Shown: in pieces, positions 1 to 11,709 of the stretch
How positions within the stretch are numbered: the first letter of the stretch is position 1
Layout of the letters: every line of letters starts with the position of its first letter
Origin: Seiridium cupressi
Lineage: Eukaryota > Ascomycota > Sordariomycetes > Amphisphaeriales > Sporocadaceae
NCBI GenBank assembly: GCA_036674765.1
Contig: JARVKI010000009.1
Span: 558,001-622,000, forward strand
DNA: 64,000 nt
Direction: 5' to 3'
Program-made: the position numbers and the translations under genes
The notes under the pieces: model-generated
Told to the model about the DNA's origin: nothing
Databases searched by the model: none
The model's input: only the letters and a program-made list of their open reading frames with translations

Positions 1-371
1 CTGATGTGAGGATCCGCCGGTTCTCTGTGAGTCCGCAGCAAACGGATTGGTCTTCACATCGGACGGTGTGTGGCCACCACCAGGCGTGTAGCCCGGGGGA
101 GGACCGGCAGGCGAGTCATCGTTTGGATTGATAGCGGGAGCCGTAGGTTTGTCCCATTGTGATTTCTTGGTATAGGTGTTGACATAGAACCTGCAAGGTA
201 ATGAAATGTCAGCCGCAATGCGTTTGCTACTTATGCGCAAGAGAGCGCAGCGTAGTGAATGAGGTCATCAGGATGGACTTACCACTCCTTGTACTGATCG
301 TTCCAGCGAGCGACCCAGCCCTCGGGGACCCTGGGAGGCGGAGGGCCCGATGGTGCTTCGAAGTCTGCCAT
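1..371 (-). CDS. WW-domain protein, 5' part (truncated by window edge)
   Basis: Two exons are visible: exon 1 at 283-371 (ATG at 371, MADFEAPSGPPPPRVPEGW) and exon 2 from 190 downward past position 1. They are joined across an intron with a GTAAGT donor and a TTGCAG acceptor (191-282), and the phases agree. The joined protein carries one WW domain near residues 16-47: the first signature Trp is in EGWVARW, an aromatic WFYV block follows, and the second Trp is in SQWDKP. The rest is proline/glycine-rich (PPPGYTPGGG). WW domains bind proline-rich ligands. The short layout, with an N-terminal WW domain followed by a low-complexity tail, resembles the yeast Wwm1 type, but that assignment is inference. 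The C-terminus lies outside the window. Confidence 0.8.
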
Positions 372-2468
372 GCGTGTGGAATGCGAACTTTTTGATTGAT
401 GTCTGGGTTCAGGTGTTGAGTGTGGGTGTTGTCAAAGGTGAAGTTGTGACGTCGATATTCGCTTCTGGGAGCTCGTGTAAGTGCAAGTGGGGGCGCGCCT
501 CCGAACTGGTGCAATGAGGGGTAGTATTGTGTTTCGGGCAAGGGACGGGAAGGATTCAAAGTGGAATGAGCGAGTATGAGGATGGATTCCAGGAGCAATC
601 GCTAGAGAGATAAATACCTACAGATTGATCCCGACGCACTGCGCTGCAGACTGAATGGAACGTCGTAGACATGCGCAGTTCCAGGGTGACCACAGGCGAG
701 ATGTCGGGTTCAGCGGCGACTAACCAACCATGGATGAATGGATGACCTGCACAGCCTCTCGAGGAAACGCAAGCGCAAGCACAAACACAGATCGAATGTC
801 TTTCATCGGCTGCATTCGAACCGGGAGTCTGTCTGGGTAGAGTTGTTCCAGCAGCGTATCAGAGGCCGAGGCGAGGAACCTAGAACCGCCACTACCATCT
901 GCTGCAAGCTTGAACCGGAGGTAGCCAATCCGCTCCATTGCGCATCGAGCTGCCCAGACTTTCCCTCCCACCGTGTGCCCGTCGCAGGAGTGGCTGTGCA
1001 CTTGTGCATATCTCACCTCGGGAATATTCGACGACGAGAACTTGCCAATGGGCACAAGTCGCCCAGATGGGTGCCTCGGGATGACGGAAATCACGTCGCT
1101 CAAAGCCACTATTCGCCGCCCACGTCTGTTCGCTGACGAGCTGTTTCCGTCCACGATGCAGGAACTGTCACAGTTGCACCACAGAAACATTGGGGTCCTG
1201 ATCTTAAAATAGCCCACCACTATCGCATATGCACCACTACCCGCTGAGTAAGCCATTTGTTGCTTCACAACTGTCTGCCATGGGCTGGAGCATGGCTGCA
1301 GTATAGACTTGCGGTCAACAGTCGATCGTTCTCTCTGTGGGACTATATCACTCTACTCTGCTGGCCATGTTGATGAGTTCGCTAGCACAGAATGTAACTC
1401 TCTGCAAGAGCATAGCCGTGGAGACCCCATCAGTTCTGCACGCATACTTCGAACTATCTTTAGAACAATTTCATATTGATGCATTGCTCTAGCAGAATAG
1501 TCTCCTGCTATCATCGAGGGAAATGACTAGATGACCTCCTTTGACAGAGCTTTCAGTCCATGTGGCCGGCTTGGAGTGTTCTCAAGGACGATAGCACCAT
1601 TGTGATCCGCAATATAATAACGTGTAAGAGAGACGCAAGTCTAATAGTTTGTGGCTCATCAAGTCTCCATGAAGTATTTTGTCCCTTCCTCTGGACAGTA
1701 TGCAAGAATTACCGGGATCACTTAGTCGTACATGTGTATAGATTTCTACCCGGGCTCTTCTCGAAGCGCATACTTTGTTAAAGAAAGGACTGAGTCTATT
1801 CCCCCGAGGCTTCTGTCATTGTGAAGTGCATGTGCTTGACGCTAAGACAACAATTCGAGCTGCAGAAAACGAACGAACGACGATGAAATTACATCTGCTC
1901 AGTTTGCCCCGAACCATTAGCTTTACTGTACCATAGATATAGCACCACTGTTGTACAGCTGCGACTATCAAATACGTTATTTTAGCTATTAAATCTATCA
2001 TACGACTTCATGTACATTAGCCGCGCGCGAAATAAAAATCACTATGGGGTATACTGTCAACAACCATGCTTCTTTTCTCTTCTTCAGATGTCTCCTCCCA
2101 AGCCTTCCAAGAGCAAGCCTCATATTGCTGCCCTGCCCGTATATGGTATAAAATCAAAACGCTCCTTTCCTCGCCGTAGTCACGTAATACTGGTCGTAAC
2201 AATGCAACCGGCCAAGGTCCAGTTCTCCCGTTGAATTTTGTATCTTCAAGAATAATGGCTCCAAAGAGTTTCCACGAGTATTCGAATTAGAGATGATGTT
2301 TGCGGGTTTGCGTGATTTAGGGATTGGATGATGTCGGTTTCTCTCCATGCGAAGTCGGATGGTGGTTGGTTAATGCCATAAGCCCAACAAAAAATCAAAA
2401 CGAGCTGGTATCTCCCGTCGAACCTGAACTCCAACGCCGTATTCAAATAAGTGACATGGATTAGAGGA
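372..2468. other. Gene-poor intergenic stretch
   Basis: About 2.1 kb between two minus-strand genes. The longest open frame is 720-1268 on the minus strand (182 codons). It has no recognisable domain and an almost equally long open frame lies opposite it, so I do not call it a gene. Part of the stretch must hold the promoter of the WW-domain gene and the 3' end of the Chs7-family gene. Confidence 0.5.
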
Positions 2469-3672
2469 CTACGGGTATCCTGCCGGGGCCGTGGCAATTG
2501 GCCAGTCATCTTCGGTGATGCTTGACCAGAAGATCCAGATCGTGACCACAGAGAGCAGAGTGAAGAGCGTCTCAAAGAGAGCCCCGTCAATCTTGCCCGA
2601 GGTGCCGTTGCAGATGTAGGGACTGATGGTGTAGTTGAAGATCTGGCCCAGGGCAAATAACACAGCAGCAGCAACGAGATACGCCATCGGACGCACTTCG
2701 CCGAGAATCCTCAGGACCAGGATAGTCTCAAGAACGAAGAAGGCCACCAGAAAAATCAAAGGGACTAGCTGATACAGGACGTACAGTGCGATGTGGCGGT
2801 TGTGGTTCTGTACGTCGTAGCTGCTGTCCCAGTAATGCGTCCATTGAAATCCAGTGTCCAGGGCGATGTATCCTGTACCAACCAGGAGCACTGCGCCGGA
2901 GATGACCATTAACCCTACAGACATGGGCGTGCCATCGTCAATGATTTGGTAGCCAACGACAGCGTTGAGCAGGAGTATCCATGTGGTCGCAATGATCATC
3001 CCGATGTGGATCGCACTAAATGCCTATGATGCGTCAGTTCTGCTACTTCGGACCTATGCCAATGCTCTTAGCCAACGTACTATGCGGACTTTTGAATCCA
3101 GTGGAAATACTCCAACGGAAAAGATTTCACATATTTCGATGATAATGTAACCTAGGAGGAATAGCTGCATCTCCCTGTGTATGGATTAGTATGTATCGAT
3201 ATTTGCGTCAACGGGAATCAACAAACCTTCGGCCGACAGCTGCCTTCTTCCTCTCCGACCTCAGTAGCATGAGGACGCTGAGCACAATAGCGATGCCACA
3301 TAACAGGATAGATCCTAGACATAGGTGAGAATGTAATTCGCAGACGACTGGGTAGTAACAAACCTAGGTTTCCGAGATGCCTGTCACCGCTCAATGGGAT
3401 CCCATTCAGAGCGCACCCATTCCAGGGGCCATTCTGGTCATGACTTGTGTTTAAAAGCTGCGTAGATTGTAAGCGGCGGCACAAGGTGGGAGATGGCGGA
3501 TCATGCGTTCACATACATTGCATACGGGTAGTGTTGAGTCGCGGCAGAAAGCCTAATTGTCGCGTTAGCTCTATTCTACGGGTCGAGAGATTTTACGCAT
3601 GCAGACGCAGAATGCGATTGTTGCGTGCAGACGGCGACGCACCTCAAAGTTGCCAAACTGCGTGTCGCCCAT
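2469..3672 (-). CDS. Chs7-family (PF12271) integral membrane protein
   Basis: Six exons: 3643-3672, 3517-3552, 3364-3457, 3227-3314, 3081-3174 and 2469-3023, giving 298 residues with all phases consistent. The N-terminus MGDTQFGNFE then AFCRDSTLPVCN matches the Chs7 pattern of an F-x-x-F/I-C block followed by LPVCNL. About six to seven hydrophobic segments follow. The end carries ICNGTSGKIDG and WSSITEDDWP, which correspond to the conserved family end (..YLDGLFF.., ..WDSITKEDLE..). Chs7 is the ER chaperone that lets class IV chitin synthase Chs3 leave the ER; the family is also labelled 'chitin synthase III catalytic subunit'. This protein is divergent from the canonical Aspergillus Chs7 and is more likely a paralogue, so a chaperone role is not certain. 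Exons 1 and 2 are only 30 and 36 nt, with a clear CTAAC branch point before exon 2. Confidence 0.8.
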
Positions 3673-6600
3673 TGGATTGTAGGATCGTCAGCGCGTTGCG
3701 CCGGATATTTCGGGCTCAAATAGTTGTTCAAACGATCGTCTGCTCTTGTGCAATTGAGCTCGACCGCTCAGTGCAGGAGAAATGACAGTCTAATCTGACG
3801 AGTCTCGTAGGTTTCGGATGATATCGTACGAATGTCAATTCAATCGGCGTCGAGGCGCAATTGCTGCAGGCGATGTCGTCGTGGCTGTTATCCGGCGTGC
3901 GTAGCTTGGTGAGAGCTCGACTGCAGCTCCAAAAGTTGGGCGTGTCTCGATTCCAGCCTCAGCTGTCGCCTGTACCTGAAAAAGGCGGGTCTTGAAGGTG
4001 CGCGCGGGATGGTTCCAGTATGTGCCACTTCGCAAGGTTGCCTCTTTCCTTCCCCCAATCTCTTGGATATTCTCTGTGCAAAGCGATAGACTGCAGAGTC
4101 TGCTGGAGCCTGGTGGTGGGCGCGATCCGTAGGTTCGATTTGTGTGCGCGTGTGTGAAGAGTGGAAAAGCAGGTTTCAGTCTTGAGGCTGGGCGGTTGTT
4201 GTGGTGACTTGGCTGTTGGTGAGCCAGGCCCCAATTTCCCCTGCAAGTCGGTCCTGGTAGGCGCAAGCTGGAACTGGAAGAGCACTGCCGTCGACGGAAC
4301 AAGGTGAAGGTGCGGGTGGGGATCTAATTAAAATAACCACTGGTCAGGGCCCTTAGACCAATCCAATTGCTGCCAGCCACTCGTCTTCCGTCCCTGATTC
4401 CAAGCCGGTTCTGAGAATGATGCGCCGGGTGCTGTGGGCCTCACGCTCTGGGGTGGACAGGGTGCTTTGCAAATCTTCGCTGTCGCTGCCGGTCGAGTCG
4501 GGATACTAACGGCTTCGGTAATGCGCTACGATCCGGCGTGAAATTGGCTTCCTTGACCCTTGTCGCTCTCTGCTTCGTATCTGCGACTGCTCGATTCTTG
4601 TGATGGAGGCCTTCGAGTGTTTGCGAGTCGGGTCACGGTTAGACGACTTTGGGGCCCGTCTTGTAAGACGGCGTCTGACTCTGCCACGAGAGGAATACTT
4701 ATGGGGCCGTGAAGTGGGACAGATAGGATCATGGGCTTTTTGTTACGTTGGTGTAATCCTTGAAGCTTTCTGCTATTTGAGTAAGCTCGAGTGCGCTGCG
4801 TGCTAGCGAGACAGCTAACGATGCACATGGACTTTATGTAAGTAATTAACATTTTTCATGCATGAAAAATCCAGGCGTCATTTCATGACCTCGTTAATGC
4901 GCTGTCTACCTTGCGGCCCCGCTAAGCGTCCAGATCTTGAAGACAACTTTGAACTTCTGTTTCACAGCAATGGCCGCCCAGCAGTGATGATTTCAATCTC
5001 TAACCATGTGCAGTGAATAGCAATGAGCAGACGGTCATCTTCCGATATGGTTCAATGGCGGACATTCCACCTGGTGGACTCGATTTCCCCCCTGTTATTC
5101 TGCGGGCCATTGATTACAAGGGGGTATTCTGTACTTTCCGAGGTCTCACTATAAGAACTTGGCGGCGCAGACGAGATGAAAAATGCAAGGTACCGACTAC
5201 TTGATACTTTCCAACCCGCGGGCCGCGTAAAGTTAATCTTGGGTGATTGTCTATCCATCAATGGTTCGGTCTGCCTTCAATGCGTGATATATTGTACTTG
5301 ATGTGCCACATAGCTCTCATGGTAGCAATAACGACATTGACATGATATTCTGCGCAGTTTGCTGCTGGGCGCTGTTTGCACACGAGGTCCCAGTTCTATT
5401 CACCAACGACAGAGGCTGAGCCCCTAGGAATCCACGGTTCTGGCTCCAAGATGGCCAATCTTCGTCAAGATTGCCGCTGTCCGTTGGCTCTTTGACTGCG
5501 ATGCAGCCTCAACAGCTTGCGCAGACGGTGGCGAGATAAGCCCCAGCTTCACATGCACCACTGACAATACCTGCGGCGGTTTGTGATGTGGTCCAGTCTT
5601 TCGTGGGCTTTTCGGCCGTTTTCTAGCTTCGCCGGCGTCTGGACGCGGCGCCGGCAACAGGGATCAAGAGTTTCAGCCACACCTTAGATGCTCCCGTTGG
5701 TCGATTGCGTTGTTTGGGTTTTGACAATTCTCAGCCAGTCAGTAGGGCACTTGAAAAGACATCAAACCATGGCGCCCTGTTAAACCCAAGTACCAACAAC
5801 CATTGCGCTCTAGTGGTCGATCTAATGAGACGTCAAGGGAAGCGATCTCACCAGAGCAGCATGGAAAAAGCAAGACCCTTGAAACCTTCAAGAAGCAAGT
5901 TCAAAAAAATATCACCCCGCACGCCGTGTAATTACTCACTACGTATATTCTTCCGCCAAGTCGTAGTGATTGGTCTTCGAGGTTCTGGTCAGAGGGTAAT
6001 TAGGGACTGCATGTGAGATTCCATAAGGTTATATGCCTCTGGCCTCTATCACATGGTGTGGTGATCTCCACTGCCTGCCCCGTTCGTTTCTTCTGCAACG
6101 TTCAATATCATGGTCAAAGTTGCCTTTGCACGAATCTACGTCATGCCATGATACGCTTTGTCCATGCGGTATCTTGAGCTTGGGACGGGAAAGGGTCCAG
6201 GGAGATCCTGGAAGGAGAAACATAGACTGTCACTACCGTAGCTTAGAAGCTTTGAACAAATTGATGGATGACCTGGCGAAGCCACGCCATCCGTCTGAGC
6301 AAGAATACTGCTGCTGGGATGGCGTAGTGAGGTGGCTGGAGTTTCAGCCTTTTCCAGCAACGACTGGGGCCAGGGTAAAGAGGACGGATAGTGGTCATGA
6401 CAGCTGCCGTTGAGCATCCATGTGGAAGAAATGGAACGAAAATGATTTACGATGGCCCAGAAAGTTGTCGGTGAAGTTTGTGAATGTGAGCCTATCACAC
6501 TGCCTCCAGCAGCCTGCCATAAGCTTGACCTTGAACTGCTGACCAGTCGCCACCAGCCGACGATATGGATCAGTGCTCATATGAGTACAGTACTCCAGGC

Positions 6601-8013
6601 TCCAACGGCATGTGGGTAAGGTAAATGACCCAGAAATGGCTGGGAAGATCAGAGTAGGGACTTGCGCACGTTCCGATAGCTAAGAGGCAAGTCGTTCTGA
6701 CCGCTTTAATGCGAATGGATACTATGATGCCATCGTGGATACCTTTGCGGCCTCGGCTACATGCAGTTCGACCCGTGACTACGAAATGGCAACCACCAAC
6801 CCAACACGCTGCACGCTGACAGTATGGTGCCGGGAAAACAAGTGCGCTATAATGACCACATGCTTCTGGTAAGTGTCTGGAACATCGAATGGGATTATTC
6901 ATGGTGAATTTCCCCAGACCCCACGATATGCGGCAGGAAATGGAGGGAGGGGAACAGCTTAGATACCGTTACTAATGCCTAGACTGACAGACAGCTCTGT
7001 GGGGTAACGGGGTTAAGGAAGCTGGAGATCGAGTTGTAGGTCGTGGATACATTTAGGTAGGCTATGAAAACCAACCAAGCTTGCGGGTTGCCGGTGGGCG
7101 TTCAGGGTCCTCGAAACTGGCGCATTGGGTACCTGACCTCGTACTGCTGGTCGATCAAGCGCGCCAACCATTGTGATGTTGACTCGCCCTACGAGCCTAA
7201 AGTGAGTCCCTGGAAAGATCGGCACGAACACAACCTGCACTCGAGTCAGCAAGAAATCCATGGGTAACGGGCGTGCATAGTTGAGCAATGATTCCCGCCT
7301 CTATCGGCAAGGCTTTGCCCTCTCGAGTTGAAGAGAGCATTAGAAAATGGCCAGTTGTACTGCGACCAGCCTCTGGGACCTTGGCGAGGCAGGTCGACGC
7401 TGTCGAAAATCAATTCTCAGGATGATCTTCGCCATCAATATGCAAACACGTGATAAGCTCCCCGCCGACCTGCGCCAGCTGTTAGTGAAATAGCTGAAGA
7501 TTGGCGGGCAGGACTAAGAGATAGAGATAGATGGAGCAGGCTCCGCTAGAAATCTGGCAAATCTGACGTCCCGGGGGCCTCAACTCAAGCTGAGAATAGG
7601 GGAAGACGGAGAAAAAGGAAGGCTACGTTGCGCATTCAATGGTCCTGCATCCAAACAAAATTTCCGCTCTAATCTCTGACCTCTCTGCCTGTGAACGCTT
7701 CTGCCGTTCCCTTCCCAGCTTCGTTAGTCGGCGCGTTGGCCTTGATGCATCTGTTGACACTCCCAGCCTTTCCCGTTATCTGCTCGACTTTTCCCAAAGA
7801 ACGCTGGCCCGGTCTCGGTTCAATTGCTGCAGGGTACCCCGTAGTGGTGGCAGTATCCACGTCCAGATCTGGTTTGCACGAGGTCCAACTGGTGTCCACC
7901 TGCTGCAGCCTCTCGTCACTCCTCCAAGGCCCACGGCTGCAAGTGCACCACGCTTGACTACTACAGTGTACCGGTTGTGACTGACACCTTTGGCTTTGGC
8001 GAACCAGCACTGA
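3673..8013. other. Long intergenic region without a supported gene
   Basis: About 4.3 kb between the minus-strand Chs7-family gene and the plus-strand sugar transporter, so it is a shared upstream region. Many short open frames exist on both strands, but none has a recognisable domain. A perfect 20-bp palindrome lies at 4851-4870 and a TATA box at 8022-8027. Small multi-exon genes or non-coding transcripts cannot be excluded by eye. Confidence 0.5.
4851..4870. repeat. Perfect 20-bp palindrome
   Basis: The sequence ATTTTTCATGCATGAAAAAT is its own reverse complement. It could form a short cruciform or be a dimeric protein site. No gene is close, and its function is unknown. Confidence 0.85.
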
Positions 8014-8562
8014 CCCGAGTGTATATACACTCCACTTTCTTTCTCCCTCTCAAAATCCTACCTCAATTGCCCATATCGCGGAAGGGAGCTGCTGCCAAAC
8101 AGCCCCATATCTTCCAAGATTCCTTCGCCGAACCAGAACCGTCTTCCCTCCAACATCCCCCTCCGGACCCTCAACAGCCGTCCCGAGCACCACGGCGCCC
8201 AATCGACGTCACTGCTGGCAGGAAGCCGGGATCGACCCTCCCACGAGAGAGCGTCCTCTGACTCCGCCGACTCCGAATTCGATTCGTGGACTGACACCGG
8301 AGACATCGCCGAGCAGCTCGCCGACGAGGAGGATCCTCTGAGGATACGGCTTGCTGATACCACCCTCAACGACAAACTACTCGCCGGCGTCGTCGATAAG
8401 AAGCGATCCAAGCAGAAACGCGTCCAGTTCCGCAGATCGGTATCCGAGCATAGTCACCGCGGCTCACAGTCGCAATCTGGCGTCGTTAATAAGGAAGCTA
8501 TCGAGATCCCCGACATCCCCCCTCGTCGACCTTCGAGAGCCGCGCGCCTGCTATCCGTCATC
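8014..8562 (+). other. ATG-free in-frame extension upstream of the sugar transporter start
   Basis: These 183 codons are open in the frame of the transporter, from the TGA at 8011-8013 to the ATG at 8563. Read in that frame they look like coding sequence: an acidic serine-rich part (SDSADSEFDSWTDTGDIAEQ), then a basic part (KKRSKQKRVQFRRSVSEHS) and a Pro/Arg-rich part. That composition suits a cytosolic N-terminal tail of a fungal sugar transporter. No ATG occurs in any plus-strand frame between 7981 and 8562. The tail would need a spliced upstream exon or a non-AUG start; otherwise this is a long 5' UTR. Confidence 0.5.
8022..8027 (+). promoter_or_regulatory. TATA box candidate for the sugar transporter gene
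   Basis: TATATA is followed directly by a pyrimidine-rich run (about 8031-8060), the usual layout of a fungal core promoter. If it is used, transcription would start near 8050-8110, well upstream of the first ATG at 8563. Confidence 0.45.
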
Positions 8563-10525
8563 ATGCCGGGCACAGGGCTTCGTGGCCTGACGGGCAAAGG
8601 CCTGATGTATGTCCTGAATACCTCCTCGGGATGCACGGCAGAACGCTGACTCTATCCAGCTATTTCACGAGTATATTCGTATCGCTAGGTGTCTTCCTCT
8701 TCGGATATGACCAAGGTGTCATGTCCGGTATCATCACGTAAGTCGTCTTTACGATATCAGTCTTTATGCGTCATATAGCGGGCCTTTGCGGCTAACCATG
8801 GCCTCGTAGCGGACCCTGGTTCCGAGACTATTTCAACCATCCTTCCCATGCTGAGATAGGTACTATGGTAGCCATCCTTGAGATCGGTGCTCTGATATCC
8901 TCACTCGCCATTGGGAAAATCGGTGATCAAATTGGTCGGAGGAAGACTATCCGATACGGATCGGCGATATTCTTCGTTGGCGGCGCGCTACAAACTTGCG
9001 CTACCAATATGCCTATGATGATGTTGGGCAGAATTATCGCTGGTCTGGGAGTTGGCTCATTGTCCACTATTGTACCTGTTTACCAGTCCGAGATATCGCC
9101 ACCACATAATCGCGGTAAACTTGCATGCATCGAGTTCAGTGGCAACATTATTGGCTATACCACATCAGTTTGGGTGGATTATTTCTGCGGTTACATAGAA
9201 AGCAATTACTCATGGCGCTTGCCGCTTTTCATGCAATGCGTCATGGGGGCGTTGCTGGGCATCGGAAGTTTCCTCATTGTTGAGTCACCCAGGTATGATT
9301 TCATTCTTACCCTCAAGAGGAGCACATACTAATCACTGATTTTGTTCAGATGGCTCCTTGACAATGACCATGACGAGGAAGGCATTGTCGTGATTGCGAA
9401 CCTATATGGTGCCGGGGATATTCATAATCCCAAGGCCCGAGACGAATACCGTGAGATCAAGATGAATGTTCTGCTGCAGCGCATGGAAGGTGAAAGAACC
9501 TACTCCGAAATGTTCCGCAAGTACAAGACCCGCGTATTTATCGCCATGTCTGCTCAGGCCCTGGCTCAACTGAACGGCATCAATGTCATCTCCTACTACG
9601 CCCCTTACGTCTTCGAATCCGCTGGATGGGTGGGTCACGAAGCTATCAAGATGACGGGAATCAATGGTATCACGTATTTGCTTTCAACCATCCCGCCGTG
9701 GTATGTGGTAGATCGATGGGGTCGCCGATTTATTCTTCTTAGCGGAGCCATCGCTATGGCTTTGTCGCTCTCTGCAGTCAGCTACTTCCTCTACTTGGAT
9801 ATCAAGAGTACGCCTACGCTTGTCGTCGTCTTTGTCATGATCTACAATGCAGCGTTTGGGTACTCGTGGGGACCAGTGAGTTGCATATGGGTTTCCCATT
9901 AGTCTGGACATATAAACTAACGTTTGTAGATCCCCTGGTTGTATCCTCCTGAGATTCTGCCGCTCAGCATCAGATCAAAGGGCGCTAGTCTGTCAACAGC
10001 TGCGAACTGGACTTTCAATTTCATCGTTGGTGAGATGACACCAATCTTGCAGGACTGGATCACGTGGCGTTTGTATCTTCTTCATGCGTTCTTCTGTGTG
10101 GTCAGTTTCATCACTGGTAAGTCCATAGCTTTCACTGCCTTGCCAGCATCCTTGCCTGACAACCAGCAGTTTACTTCATATACCCGGAGACTTGTGGCGT
10201 ACGACTGGAAGAAATGGACTCGCTGTTTGGAGATGCTACTACCGCTATGGGCACGCCCAGTTTGAGGTCCGAGACTGGCTCGATTTATCGAGCCTCGTCT
10301 CCGGTCCCTTCGCTCGACCTGCGCGGCCGAACCGGGCCCGATTCAGCCATTCCGCCCCTGGACATTGATCCGCCTCACGTTAACATGGTCGATGGCAAAC
10401 CTCAAATCCGGTCGGAAAGCCATTCCCGCGGTCGTGTTGGAGATTGGCTCAATCGAATGACGGGACGGGGCTCTAGCGGTAGCCGGGGTCCGGCCTACGA
10501 ACGACTAGATCAACGAGACGAGTAG
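8563..10525 (+). CDS. MFS sugar transporter (hexose/polyol type)
   Basis: Exons 8563-8606, 8660-8737, 8810-9292, 9350-9875, 9930-10116 and 10170-10525 give 557 residues if translation starts at the ATG at 8563. Family signatures of sugar porters are all present: GYDQGVMSG in TM1, the GRRKT loop between TM2 and TM3, ESPRWLL at the end of TM6, QALAQLNGINVISYY in TM7, the DRWGRR loop between TM8 and TM9, and PWLYPPEILP/YPET after TM10 and TM12. It should move a monosaccharide or polyol across the plasma membrane, usually with protons; the substrate cannot be read from sequence. The C-terminal cytosolic tail of about 110 residues is Ser/Gly/Arg-rich. The true N-terminus is uncertain because the preceding 183 in-frame codons also look coding. 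Confidence 0.93.
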
Positions 10526-11709
10526 ATGGCTGTCTGGGGGTTTGCATCATTGAAATTTATGTCGCGAAATTAGACTTGTTTCGATTCCTATAGAAGGTCG
10601 GTGGGGTTGGGGAGAGACGGCACCTTTGTCGAAATACATGACTGGTATACTTGCATATGAAAGGTTACTAGCGCAAAAGAGTCTTTTGCTCGCCTAAGAG
10701 GAAATGTGTTTGACAGCGGGAGAATTGGGGTTGCTGGAAGATTCGAACCGAGCCAGATCTGTATATCAGCTATGTGCAAGCGACAAGCATTTGGGGAAAT
10801 GGTGGTATCGGTATATAGGCGGTACGAACGGCAATGAAATCACAATGCGTGAAGCTGGACTACGTGATACATCCGGTCGAGCAGTCCTCAGTGGCACTGT
10901 ATGTCTGATGCTGAGCGTCAAGCAAGAAAGATCATGAACCATGGGCATTCTGTATGTGTGTGATCTCAGCCAAACCATGCGTTGCGGGGATTAGACGCAA
11001 CATGGTGCCTTCGCTGTCTTATTGACTGACGCAAAGTCAATCAGGAGTAATCTAAATCTGTGCAAGAGCCCTAATAAGCCAGTATACTCGTTTCCTGCAT
11101 GTCTGCACGATGGCAGCTGAGAGAGACGCGCACCTATATGAAGCTAGCGATGAGGGGCCCAGGGGTTGCAGCCTCTAAGTTAGCTTCGGGAGCTTCTGGC
11201 TTCAGCTTTGCTCTGTGCTTGGCGAGAGAGCTCCAGGTCTGCCAGGTCTCAGGCCCCAAATGAACTGACCACCTGTCCAACTCGATGCGCTAACTCAGCC
11301 TAGCACCGCAAATAGCACGACGCGGACAGGGGGTCAAGCGGGAAGCAACGAAAAGTTGACCACCAGCATCGTATTCCCTATTATCGGCTTCGACGGGCGC
11401 AACCCTTTTCTCCTTCTGAACTTTCTCCTCAAGAGTCTAGATTCACTTCCTCTCGACCAGGTCGTGTTGCTTCTCTCGTCGTCTTCTTTATTTTTCTTTT
11501 GGAAAGGGAGATGAGCGGCAAACTGACGTACCTACACTTCTTCTAATTTATACGTTCACTTCTGACCCTCTTTTACGACGCACCCTTTACCCCTTTCGAC
11601 TCGATCCATCAGCTTCACCGAAGCTCGGGATCACAGCCTTCTGTTCCTTGCTCCCTCCACTGCGCATCTGTCTGTGTGCATCGAGAGCAATTGAACCCAT
11701 TTTGTCAGC
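10526..11709. promoter_or_regulatory. Intergenic region and upstream region of the O-mannosyltransferase gene
   Basis: About 1.2 kb between two plus-strand genes. It holds the 3' end of the transporter and the promoter of the pmt gene. A long pyrimidine-rich tract (about 11390-11500) is typical of strongly expressed fungal genes. No gene was recognised. Confidence 0.5.

Noticed and set aside
720..1268. 182-codon minus-strand frame as a hypothetical gene
   Set aside because: There is no domain, an equally open frame lies on the other strand, and no clear promoter is visible.
10730..10790. GATTCGAACC resembling a tRNA B box on the minus strand
   Set aside because: The flanking bases do not form a T-stem and no A box is found.
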